Part shown: in pieces, positions 1-5,467 of the stretch
How the letters are laid out: each line of letters begins with the position of its first letter
How positions within the stretch are numbered: position 1 is the first letter of the stretch
Assembly: GCA_021786455.1 (NCBI GenBank)
Contig: JAJYNF010000313.1
Location: forward strand, 1-6,455
DNA length: 6,455 nucleotides
Reading direction: 5' to 3'
From: Acidobacteriota bacterium
GTDB lineage: Bacteria; Acidobacteriota; Terriglobia; UBA7540
The notes under the pieces: model-generated
What the model was told of the DNA's origin: nothing
Database searches by the model: none
What the model saw: the letters and a program-made list of their open reading frames with translations, nothing else
Made by a program: the position numbers and the translations under genes

Positions 1-528
1 GGCGAGGTTCGAGTGGAGCCGGCGTCGGGCTACAAGACGCTGGGTGAAGTGGCGATGCTGGGAGACTCGGTGAGGGTGACGGCGAAGGAAGGGTTGCTGA
101 AGGTGGAGCGAGGGGGAGCAACGCAGCAGGTGGCGGCTGGCAAAACCCTCACGCTGCCGGTAGCAACCGCGGATGCTCCAGCCCCGGCCCCGGCCCCTGC
201 CCCCGCAGGGATCAGCGGCGCTCATATCACCACAGCGACGGCCCTCGGAATCGGCGCAGTTGGAGCGGGCGGTCTCGCGGCGATCCTCAGCGGAATTGCC
301 ATGAGCCGAGCGGGCAATGCCACGAGCGCAGCCAACAGTGCGAATTCGACGGCCAGCATGGCAGTGAGCGCGGCCAATAATGCCACGAGCGCGGCCAACA
401 ACGCGACCAGCGCCGCCAGTTCCGCGGCTAACAACGCGAACCAAGTCGGTTGCGCGCTGAATACTTTCGCCAATAGTCAGGGGAAGGTAAGTCCATATAA
501 GCCGCCTTCTGGATATAGCTGCCCGTAG
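1..528 (+). CDS. FecR-like protein with Ala/Asn-rich repeat tail (C-terminal part, 5' end missing)
   Basis: The frame is open from the first base to a TAG at 526-528, giving 175 visible residues; the GTG at 13 is an internal codon or a spurious start, since the frame continues upstream to the edge. The first 50 or so residues (GEVRVEP..., then VTAKEGLLKVERGG and VAAGKTLTL) resemble the end of a FecR-type beta-strand domain, in which a repeated V.V..G motif is followed by a 'vpaGk' element. A Pro-Ala linker follows (visible residues about 59-69), then a Gly/Ala hydrophobic stretch (about 74-100) that could be a membrane segment or an amphipathic helix, then a low-complexity tail of seven-residue Ala/Asn/Ser units. 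Two cysteines stand in the last 25 residues (visible 151 and 174) and could form a disulfide if the protein is exported. Such proteins are common and uncharacterised in Acidobacteriota. FecR in the strict sense is an anti-sigma regulator of iron uptake; nothing here shows that role. The FecR assignment is tentative. Confidence 0.6.
   Translation, partial: GEVRVEPASGYKTLGEVAMLGDSVRVTAKEGLLKVERGGATQQVAAGKTLTLPVATADAPAPAPAPAPAGISGAHITTATALGIGAVGAGGLAAILSGIAMSRAGNATSAANSANSTASMAVSAANNATSAANNATSAASSAANNANQVGCALNTFANSQGKVSPYKPPSGYSCP
316..440 (+). repeat. Degenerate 21-bp tandem repeats coding a seven-residue Ala/Asn/Ser unit
   Basis: Two adjacent 21-bp copies (366-386 and 387-407) differ at only four positions and encode SAANNAT twice. 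An earlier, more diverged copy lies at 324-344 and a decayed one begins at 408. The unit is seven codons, so copy-number changes would keep the reading frame. Alanine with regular Asn/Ser suggests a helical or rod-like low-complexity segment; a classic coiled coil is unlikely because large hydrophobic residues are missing. Confidence 0.7.
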
Positions 529-554
529 TTGTTTGCAGGCAGCCGAAGGAACCG

Positions 555-593
555 AACGGGCGGTGGCCGCGCGGCTGCCGCCCGTTGTTGTTT
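555..593 (+). terminator. Intrinsic terminator after the FecR-like gene
   Basis: A 14-bp stem pairs 555-568 with 573-586, with a four-base loop at 569-572 and two G-U wobbles in the middle (564:577 and 565:576). The outer nine pairs are perfect. The stem runs into a T-rich stretch (585-593, TTGTTGTTT). It starts 27 bases after the TAG of the upstream gene, as expected for a Rho-independent terminator. Confidence 0.75.
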
Positions 594-658
594 GTGACGC
601 AATGTTTTGCCTCTCAGCTTATCCCGCGACGCTTCCACGGACAGCAATTTGAGGCGGT

Positions 659-685
659 TTGAGTTTCGGCTAACGAGCCTAATAT
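659..685 (+). promoter_or_regulatory. Weak candidate sigma-70-type promoter for the antiporter gene
   Basis: A TAATAT (680-685) resembles a -10 box and TTGAGT (659-664) a -35 box, but the 15-bp spacer is shorter than the usual 16-18 bp. It lies between the upstream terminator and the antiporter start, where a promoter is needed, leaving an untranslated leader of about 55 bases. The support is position and a fair -10 only. Confidence 0.3.
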
Positions 686-735
686 CAGACAGCCTGAGTT
701 CCCTTTAAGTGGCCTAATCCCGGCATGATGAACCC

Positions 736-741
736 AAGGAG
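736..741 (+). promoter_or_regulatory. Ribosome binding site that fixes the antiporter GTG start
   Basis: AAGGAG ends five bases before the GTG at 747. An ATG at 743 is too close to this site and opens a frame of only about 20 codons, and an in-frame TGA at 729-731 excludes any earlier start. GTG 747 is therefore the initiation codon. Confidence 0.8.
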
Positions 742-746
742 CATGC

Positions 747-1979
747 GTGCCCCTCATCGAAGCCCTGCTCTTGTTGCTCATCCTTTCCCGCACCTTGGGT
801 GAGATCTCGGAGCATTATGGCCAGCCGGCCATGCTGGGAGAGATTGCGGCCGGCGTGGTGCTGGGTCCCTCGGTCTTATCCGTCATTCGATATACCCCCG
901 AAATCAAGGCGCTCGCGGATTTGGGCGTGCTGCTGTTGGTTTTCCTGACCGGGATGGAAATGGATTTGGCGACGCTTTGGAAATCCTTTCGCGGGCGAGC
1001 CAGCCTGGTGGGAATCGCTGGCTTTCTGCTTCCCATGGCGTTGGGTTTTACCGTGGGGCTGGCGTTCGAGCTGGGGCTGACGCGGGCCGTTTTCACCGGC
1101 TTGTGCATCGCGATTACGGCGCTTCCGGTAAGCGCCCGGATCTTGTTGGACCTCGGCAAATTGCAAACTGAAGTGGGGCAGAGAATTATCTCCGCCTCGG
1201 TCTTCAACGACGTGACGTCACTGCTAATCCTGGGTGTGATTCTTGATGTGAAATCACAGAACGCCACCCCGGCCATGGCCTTGCTGTTTATCGGAAGGGG
1301 AATCATCAAGACGGTCGCTTTCATGGCGGCCCTGCTGCTGGTGGCGAGGGCGGTTCGCCGATATTCTCCGCAACTGTTTCTTCGCTCGCACAATCTGGTG
1401 GACCGGCTGCTGGTGAAGCTCAAAGGCCGGGAGTCAGCGTTCGCCGTGGTACTTTTGTTCGTGTTGGCGTTTGCCACTTTTTCTCAGATTTTGGGTTTGC
1501 AGTTCGTGGTAGGCGCCTTTTTCGGCTCGATGCTCCTCAGTTACGAAGTCTTGGGGAAAGCCAAGTTCCTCGAGGTTCAGAAGACCGCTTCCGACATTAC
1601 GATGGGATTTCTCGGCCCGATATTCTTCGCGGCGATTGGCCTGGAATTTGACGCCGCCGCTTTGAAGCAATGGGACCTTGTAGCCGCCATCCTCTTCGTG
1701 GCCTTCGCAGGCAAAATTTTTGGAGGATATCTAGGCGGTCGGCTCGCTCGCCTGACGAAGGAGGAGAGCTGGGCGATCGGCGTCGGGCTGAACGGGCGAG
1801 GGCTCATGGAATTGGTTATCGCCAACATTGCCTTGGCCAATGGCTTTATTGGCCAAGACCTTTTTACCGTCCTCGTGCTCATGGCGGTCGTCACAACCTT
1901 TGTCACCCCTCCGCTTCTCAAACGGGCGTATGCGCGAATTCGTACGGTGGGTTCCGAGGAAGCGTGCAAGACATTGTAG
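747..1979 (+). CDS. Kef/CPA2-type monovalent cation:proton antiporter, transporter domain only
   Basis: This 410-residue inner-membrane protein should exchange Na+ or K+ for H+. Roughly 12-13 hydrophobic segments cover nearly the whole length. Family landmarks appear in order: QPAMLGEIAAGVVLGPS (26-42), LLLVFLTGMEMD (62-73), ITALPVSARILLDLGKL (123-139), the ion-binding segment SASVFNDVTSLL (149-160), PIFFAAIGLEFD (291-302) and GLNGRGLMELVIANI (347-361). The last resembles the matching segment of bacterial CPA2 and plant CHX exchangers. The ion-site pair is Asn154-Asp155 where many electrogenic CPA2 members have Asp-Asp. The protein ends about 20 residues after the last membrane segment, so the C-terminal RCK (TrkA-N/TrkA-C) domain of KefB/KefC is absent and nucleotide or glutathione gating is not expected from this polypeptide. 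It appears monocistronic, with a terminator upstream and a convergent gene downstream. Family is sure; ion preference cannot be read from sequence. Confidence 0.9.
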   Translation: MPLIEALLLLLILSRTLGEISEHYGQPAMLGEIAAGVVLGPSVLSVIRYTPEIKALADLGVLLLVFLTGMEMDLATLWKSFRGRASLVGIAGFLLPMALGFTVGLAFELGLTRAVFTGLCIAITALPVSARILLDLGKLQTEVGQRIISASVFNDVTSLLILGVILDVKSQNATPAMALLFIGRGIIKTVAFMAALLLVARAVRRYSPQLFLRSHNLVDRLLVKLKGRESAFAVVLLFVLAFATFSQILGLQFVVGAFFGSMLLSYEVLGKAKFLEVQKTASDITMGFLGPIFFAAIGLEFDAAALKQWDLVAAILFVAFAGKIFGGYLGGRLARLTKEESWAIGVGLNGRGLMELVIANIALANGFIGQDLFTVLVLMAVVTTFVTPPLLKRAYARIRTVGSEEACKTL

Positions 1980-2026
1980 GTCTCAAGCTGGCCGATTCTC
2001 GCGGGAGCGATTCCGGGCGCGAATGC

Positions 2027-2055
2027 GGCTGCGGCGGCTTGATGCCGCCGCAGCC
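2027..2055. terminator. Perfect 12-bp hairpin between convergent genes, possible bidirectional terminator
   Basis: Bases 2027-2038 and 2044-2055 are exact reverse complements (12 bp, almost all G/C) around a five-base loop. The hairpin lies in the 84-bp gap between the stop codons of the antiporter gene and the convergent BON-domain gene, 47 bases from one and 8 from the other. Neither flank carries a T-tract, so it is not a textbook Rho-independent terminator. It could still stall polymerase, assist Rho, or protect the two mRNA 3' ends. Confidence 0.55.
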
Positions 2056-2063
2056 ATGGCGTC

Positions 2064-2657
2064 TCATGCCTTTGCCACGCGGAGGTCATTAGTTACGGAA
2101 AAGACCCCGGGCACACTCCGTGCCTGCATGTAAGCAATCTGCCGATCCATCGCCGAATCCACCACGCCAACCAAGGTGATGTTGCCATTCTTTACGATGA
2201 TGTGAATAGGCGGCATGGCTTGGATCGCATATTTCTCAAACCCCGGGTAGCCGTAAATTCGGCGGTACGCAGCGATGCGAATCTGGTCGTCGAAATTGGA
2301 AGGCGGCAGCACTTGGATATCGTTGGTGACCTGCTGGACGCCTTCGATGCTTTTTACCGCAGCCTCCGCGTCGGCCTTAAGGACCGGATTGACCACTTGG
2401 CCAAGCAACGTCACTCGGTAACCATTGACACGGTATTCGAGGTTATCGAACACCGTGTAATATGGCAGCATCAACAGCTTGTGACGAACCTCCCGCACCA
2501 ACCACACGCTAGTGCGCCGCGTGTGCGGTTCGTGATGAAGCACGGGCTTCGGCGGCGGGCTTTTGGCGGCCATACCGCTCGCGCTCGCTAGGGTCAGAGC
2601 GAAGGCCGATACCAGAACGAGCTTGGGGACTTTCGATTGGGCAAACTGAATGAGCAT
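2064..2657 (-). CDS. Exported protein with two BON domains
   Basis: The 197-residue product starts with a signal peptide: lysines at 9 and 12, a hydrophobic core at 13-24 and likely cleavage near 27-31 (ASASGMAA). A Pro/His-rich linker (about 34-46) precedes BON domain 1 (about 52-117: VREVRHKLLMLPYYTVFDNL, then VTLLGQV, VKSIEGVQQVTNDIQV) and BON domain 2 (about 124-194: DQIRIAAYRRIY, IHIIVKNGNITLVGVVDS, VPGVFSVTNDLRV). Each shows the BON pattern of a helix, a V.L.G.V strand and a 'gV..V.Ndl.v' end. BON domains occur in envelope proteins such as OsmY and are thought to contact phospholipid or envelope structures, so a periplasmic stress or envelope role is inferred. The second domain's IHIIVKNG wording recalls a group frequent in Acidobacteriota. 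The start is supported by a strong ribosome binding site. No cysteine follows the signal segment, so it is not a lipoprotein. Confidence 0.9.
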   Translation of the reverse strand: MLIQFAQSKVPKLVLVSAFALTLASASGMAAKSPPPKPVLHHEPHTRRTSVWLVREVRHKLLMLPYYTVFDNLEYRVNGYRVTLLGQVVNPVLKADAEAAVKSIEGVQQVTNDIQVLPPSNFDDQIRIAAYRRIYGYPGFEKYAIQAMPPIHIIVKNGNITLVGVVDSAMDRQIAYMQARSVPGVFSVTNDLRVAKA

Positions 2658-2661
2658 CCGG

Positions 2662-2670
2662 CACCTCCTT
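2662..2670 (-). promoter_or_regulatory. Strong ribosome binding site of the BON-domain gene
   Basis: On the minus strand the bases read AAGGAGGTG, close to a full anti-16S match. The AGGAGG core ends six bases before the ATG (complement of 2655-2657). This fixes the start and suggests efficient translation. Confidence 0.8.
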
Positions 2671-2936
2671 GGGGCTTTACCCTTGGCGCTCGCCTCGATG
2701 TTTCCTGGCGGCGCTGGGCCGCCTCTCTGGTCACATTAGACGCAAAAAAGGCGGCCCGGGTTTCCAGAATAACTGAAAGAACCGTGCCGAGCGATTGGTG
2801 GTCCGTCGTCCGTGCTTGCTGGGTAGCGGCGGGCAGCCCGTGCTCACCGTAGCGAGGAGCTTACCAAGGAGGGCGCGGAGAGCTCCGGCACTCCTCCGGC
2901 GCGAGGGATTGCGGCGGCGTGATAAAATGCGAAGCC
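2671..2936. other. Divergent intergenic region with overlapping inverted repeats
   Basis: No gene is recognised between the BON gene and ruvC. A 9-bp perfect inverted repeat pairs 2716-2724 with 2749-2757 around 24 bases that include a run of six A (2744-2749, overlapping the second arm by one base). The left arm can instead pair locally, 2707-2712 with 2718-2723, around a five-base loop, so the two structures exclude each other. I found no convincing -35/-10 pair for the minus-strand gene. The stretch 2761-2910 is GC-rich with only short imperfect repeats, and its open frames have no family resemblance. The right end holds the ruvC promoter candidate. Confidence 0.4.
2920..2928 (+). promoter_or_regulatory. 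Extended -10 element for ruvC
   Basis: The bases TGATAAAAT fit an extended -10 element (TGn followed by TAAAAT at 2923-2928). Only eight bases separate it from the ATG at 2937, so transcription would be expected to start at or within a couple of bases of that ATG. No good -35 box lies 17 bp upstream, which an extended -10 can tolerate. No Shine-Dalgarno is visible before the ATG, which agrees with a leaderless message. Confidence 0.5.
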
Positions 2937-3518
2937 ATGGAAGTCCAGGCGAGCCGCGGCCACCCAAAAGCAATTCCTCGGTCAGCCTCGAGAACGCGGG
3001 TGATTGGAATTGATCCCGGGCTGAACATCACCGGTTACGGAGTGATTGAGGGTGACCAGTGGACAATGGAGCTGGTCGAGGCGGGGGTAATTCGGCCGCC
3101 GCGACCGAACGGCAACAATCTGGCATTGCGATTGGAATCGCTCTTCGAGAGTGTCGAGGAGGTTTTGAAAGATTTGCGGCCGGAAGCGATGTGTCTGGAG
3201 GAAGTTTACAGCCACACGGATTACCCGCGCACCGCCATCCTGATGGGTCACGCGAGAGGAGTGATTTGCCTGGCGGCGCGGGTGGCTCGGATTCCGATCT
3301 TTCACGTTCCGGCCAAGCGTATCAAGCAGGCGGTGACCGGCAACGGGAATGCGTCCAAAATGCAGGTGCAGCGCGCGGTGCAACAGCGATTCTCACTCGG
3401 ACACCCCCCGCAACCGCCGGACGTGGCCGATGCGCTGGCTGTGGCGCTGTGTTACCTTAATAGCGTGAAGGCGGCGAACGGATTCAAGCGGGGCCGAGGG
3501 TTGTGCGGGCGGCGGTGA
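2937..3518 (+). CDS. ruvC: Holliday junction resolvase RuvC
   Basis: RuvC is a dimeric, Mg2+-dependent endonuclease that nicks two opposing strands of a Holliday junction, working with RuvAB in recombinational repair. With the ATG at 2937 the product is 193 residues, a little longer than E. coli RuvC (about 173). The four acidic active-site residues are all present: Asp26 in VIGIDPGLNITGYGV, Glu88 in MCLEEVY, and Asp162 and Asp165 in PPDVADALAVALCYL. The conserved VPAKRIKQAVTGNGNASKMQVQ segment (124-145) is intact. The N-terminus carries about 20 extra, mostly polar residues before the first beta strand. Alternative starts are an in-frame GTG at 2919, which would overlap the predicted -10 element, and a GTG at 3000 that would remove the extension; none has a ribosome binding site. 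The short basic tail (about 181-193) is unremarkable. ruvA follows after 33 bases in the same direction. Confidence 0.95.
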   Translation: MEVQASRGHPKAIPRSASRTRVIGIDPGLNITGYGVIEGDQWTMELVEAGVIRPPRPNGNNLALRLESLFESVEEVLKDLRPEAMCLEEVYSHTDYPRTAILMGHARGVICLAARVARIPIFHVPAKRIKQAVTGNGNASKMQVQRAVQQRFSLGHPPQPPDVADALAVALCYLNSVKAANGFKRGRGLCGRR

Positions 3519-3537
3519 GGACAGCGCCGCAACAGGC

Positions 3538-3544
3538 GGAGGAG
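3538..3544 (+). promoter_or_regulatory. Shine-Dalgarno supporting a CTG start for ruvA
   Basis: GGAGGAG ends seven bases before the CTG at 3552. This is the only strong ribosome binding site near the 5' end of ruvA, and its spacing is right for the CTG. No comparably placed site precedes the in-frame GTG codons at 3612 and 3618. Confidence 0.7.
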
Positions 3545-3551
3545 CAAGGCT

Positions 3552-4202
3552 CTGATTTCAGAAATCACGGGCGAAGTCCTTTACGATCGAATCGGTCGGA
3601 ATACGCTGCTGGTGCGGGTGAACTCCATTAGTTACGAAGTGCTGGTGCCGAGCGGGATTGCCGCGCGCCTACGGCACGAAGGCGAACGCAAGAATCCGCT
3701 AACGCTCTACACGATTGATTACATTGATGGGGGAGTGGGCGGAGGGCATTTAGAACCACGGCTGGTCGGCTTTCTCGATCCTCTCGACCGCGAGTTTTTT
3801 GAACTTTTCACGACGGTGCCAGGCGTCGGGTTTATGAGGGCGCTCAAATGCCTGGTGCGGCCGCTGAACGAAATCGCCTTGGCCATCGAGCGCGGCGATA
3901 CGGCGTTTTTGAAAGGGTTGCCGTTCATCGGGCAGAAGACGGCGGAACGAATCGTCACCGACCTGCGCGGCAAAATGGCGAAGTTTGCCCTGGCGCGCGG
4001 CGAGGCGCCGCTCTCGATAGAGCCCGAAGCCGCCGACGTGGAACTGCGGGCCGAAGCTGTCCAGGTCTTGCAGCAGCTCGAGTATTCGCGCGCCGAGGCC
4101 GAGCGGATCGCCGCCGACATTTTTGCTCGCAACCGGAATCTGAAAAGCATCGAGGAGTTCCTGCAAAAGGTTTTCGAGAAGCTGCATCCCCAAGCGGAGT
4201 GA
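3552..4202 (+). CDS. ruvA: Holliday junction branch migration protein RuvA, divergent form, probable CTG start
   Basis: RuvA tetramers bind and flatten the Holliday junction and load the RuvB motor. Read from CTG 3552 the product has 216 residues, near the usual 190-205, and its start (L/M)ISEITGEV lines up with E. coli MIGRLRGII. The next in-frame standard start, GTG 3612, would delete the first beta strands. No ATG, GTG or TTG lies in frame between the ruvC stop and the CTG. Domain I (1-73) contains ISYEVLVPS. Helix-hairpin-helix 1 is around 85-104 (FTTVPGVGFMRAL) and 2 around 119-138 (FLKGLPFIGQKTAERIV). The RuvB-binding domain III is about 163-212 (RAEAVQVLQQLEYSRAEAERIA). Two oddities stand out: the loop expected to hold the acidic pin is longer and glycine-rich (about 55-68, YIDGGVGGGHLEP), and Phe125 replaces the first Gly of the second hairpin. 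Similar long-loop RuvA wording is remembered from Planctomycetes, which I could not check. Its place between ruvC and ruvB confirms identity. Confidence 0.9.
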   Translation: MISEITGEVLYDRIGRNTLLVRVNSISYEVLVPSGIAARLRHEGERKNPLTLYTIDYIDGGVGGGHLEPRLVGFLDPLDREFFELFTTVPGVGFMRALKCLVRPLNEIALAIERGDTAFLKGLPFIGQKTAERIVTDLRGKMAKFALARGEAPLSIEPEAADVELRAEAVQVLQQLEYSRAEAERIAADIFARNRNLKSIEEFLQKVFEKLHPQAE

Positions 4203-4279
4203 AACATGACGTGGCCCTGGCGGAGCGGCCGGAGGCCGCGAGACAAGAAGCGGGAAGGCTGACCGTGGGGTAGAGATTG

Positions 4280-5314
4280 ATGTCGAGAGTAAGATTAGTA
4301 TCGCCGGAGTTGATTTCGAAAGAAGAGGAGAACTTTAACCGCACGCTGCGGCCGCCCTCGCTCGGGGAATACATAGGACAGAAGGCCGCGGTCGAAAAGC
4401 TTTCCATCGCCTTGCAAGCGGCAAAGAAGCGGGGCGAGCCGCTCGAACACACGCTGCTGTACGGGCCGCCGGGGCTCGGCAAAACCACGCTCGCTTATAT
4501 CATCGCCAACGCCATGGGGTCGAAAATTACGACGACGTCGGGGCCGGCGCTCGAGCGCACGGGCGACTTGATGGGTATCCTGACCAATCTGGCCGAAGGT
4601 GACATATTGTTTATTGATGAAGTTCACCGGTTGCCCGTCAACATCGAAGAATTTCTATACCCGGCGATGGAAGATTTTAAGGTGGATTTTGTGGTGGACA
4701 AAGGCATGTTCGCCAAGACCATCAACGTGCCGCTGAAGAAATTCACGCTGGTGGGAGCAACGACGCGGGCCGGCAGCCTCTCCGCGCCCCTGCGCAACCG
4801 CTTTGGATTGTTCTTTCACCTGCAATTTTATTCCGCGGAAGAATTGCGAAAAATTCTGTTGCGGTCAGCAGAAATCCTGAAAGCTCAACTCGAGGCGGGA
4901 GCTGCGGAGGAGATCGCGCGGCGAGCGCGAGGCACGCCACGGATCGCCAACCGGCTGCTGCGGCGCGTCCGCGACTACGCGGAAGTCAAAGCGGATGGCA
5001 AGCTCGGCGTTGAGATCGCGTGCCGAGCCCTCGAGCTCGAGGGGGTGGACGAGCACGGGCTGGACGAATTGGATCTGAAATTCCTAACGACGATCATCCG
5101 CTATTATCAAGGCGGCCCCGTCGGCGTGGAGGCCCTTTCGGCCACGCTCAACGAAGAAGTGGACACACTGGTGGATATGGTTGAGCCGTATCTATTGCAA
5201 ATCGGATTTATCAGCCGCACGAAAAGCGGGCGGCGAGCCAATGAAGCAGCGTATAAACACCTTCAGATGCCGCTGCCGGCATCAGGCGCCGCGGCGGCGA
5301 CGCTCTTTGATTGA
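4280..5314 (+). CDS. ruvB: Holliday junction branch migration ATPase RuvB
   Basis: RuvB is the hexameric AAA+ motor that pumps DNA through the RuvA-bound junction. The product from ATG 4280 is 344 residues, the family's normal size. Motifs seen in order: the RuvB N-terminal RPPSLGEYIGQ (24-34), Walker A GPPGLGKTT (62-70), Walker B ILFIDEVH (109-116), LYPAMEDF (126-133), sensor 1 GATTR (159-163), the arginine finger in PLRNRFG (Arg174), sensor 2 GTPRIANRLLRR (218-229), and a C-terminal winged helix with GGPVGVEAL (278-286) and EPYLLQIGFISRT (302-314). No key residue is missing. An overlapping TTG at 4277 would add one Met; the ATG is preferred. The ribosome binding site is poor (GGGG at 4267-4270). 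The 77-bp gap after ruvA contains no recognised gene, only an 18-codon frame described among the findings. Confidence 0.97.
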   Translation: MSRVRLVSPELISKEEENFNRTLRPPSLGEYIGQKAAVEKLSIALQAAKKRGEPLEHTLLYGPPGLGKTTLAYIIANAMGSKITTTSGPALERTGDLMGILTNLAEGDILFIDEVHRLPVNIEEFLYPAMEDFKVDFVVDKGMFAKTINVPLKKFTLVGATTRAGSLSAPLRNRFGLFFHLQFYSAEELRKILLRSAEILKAQLEAGAAEEIARRARGTPRIANRLLRRVRDYAEVKADGKLGVEIACRALELEGVDEHGLDELDLKFLTTIIRYYQGGPVGVEALSATLNEEVDTLVDMVEPYLLQIGFISRTKSGRRANEAAYKHLQMPLPASGAAAATLFD

Positions 5315-5467
5315 GCGACAACAGTCTGCAAGGTCGCCCGGGGAATTTCCAGGAAGCAACCGTCATTGGCGATTGAGAGGAAATCGGCTGACGGGCGTCG
5401 GTTGAGGTTACAGCGGCGCTGACAAAGCCGAAGCCGCCGCGACGGCGAGCGCGAGACTGCGGATTCG
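5315..5467 (+). other. ruvB-folK spacer, no clear signal
   Basis: This 153-bp gap separates the ruv genes from folK. I see no T-tracted hairpin after ruvB and no good -35/-10 pair, only short G/C-rich imperfect repeats toward its 3' end. Open frames crossing it show no family resemblance. Whether folK is read from its own promoter here or by read-through from ruvB cannot be decided from sequence. Confidence 0.4.

Noticed and set aside
222..473. An 83-codon Ala/Leu-rich minus-strand frame opposite the FecR-like gene, looking like membrane helices
   Set aside because: The apparent hydrophobic pattern is the reverse reading of the GC-rich Ala repeat; there is no ribosome binding site or independent support.
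648..663. Tandem TTTGAG direct repeat upstream of the antiporter gene
   Set aside because: Two six-base copies ten bases apart are too short to claim as an operator without comparative support.
815..1477. A 220-codon minus-strand open frame opposite the antiporter gene
   Set aside because: It lies wholly within a well-supported coding gene, has Ser/Thr/Arg-rich composition typical of an antisense shadow, and shows no family motif.
2637..3013. Plus-strand open frames in the BON-ruvC intergenic region
   Set aside because: Their translations have no recognisable domain and cross the start regions of both flanking genes; the region is better explained as regulatory.
4225..4239. Six-bp hairpin with a three-base loop between ruvA and ruvB
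   Set aside because: It is short, lacks a T-tract and sits between genes expected to be co-transcribed; chance is likely in such GC-rich sequence.
3955..4488. A 177-codon minus-strand frame spanning the ruvA-ruvB junction
   Set aside because: Both ends overlap confidently assigned genes on the other strand, and the translation is low-complexity Arg/Ala/Ser without motifs.
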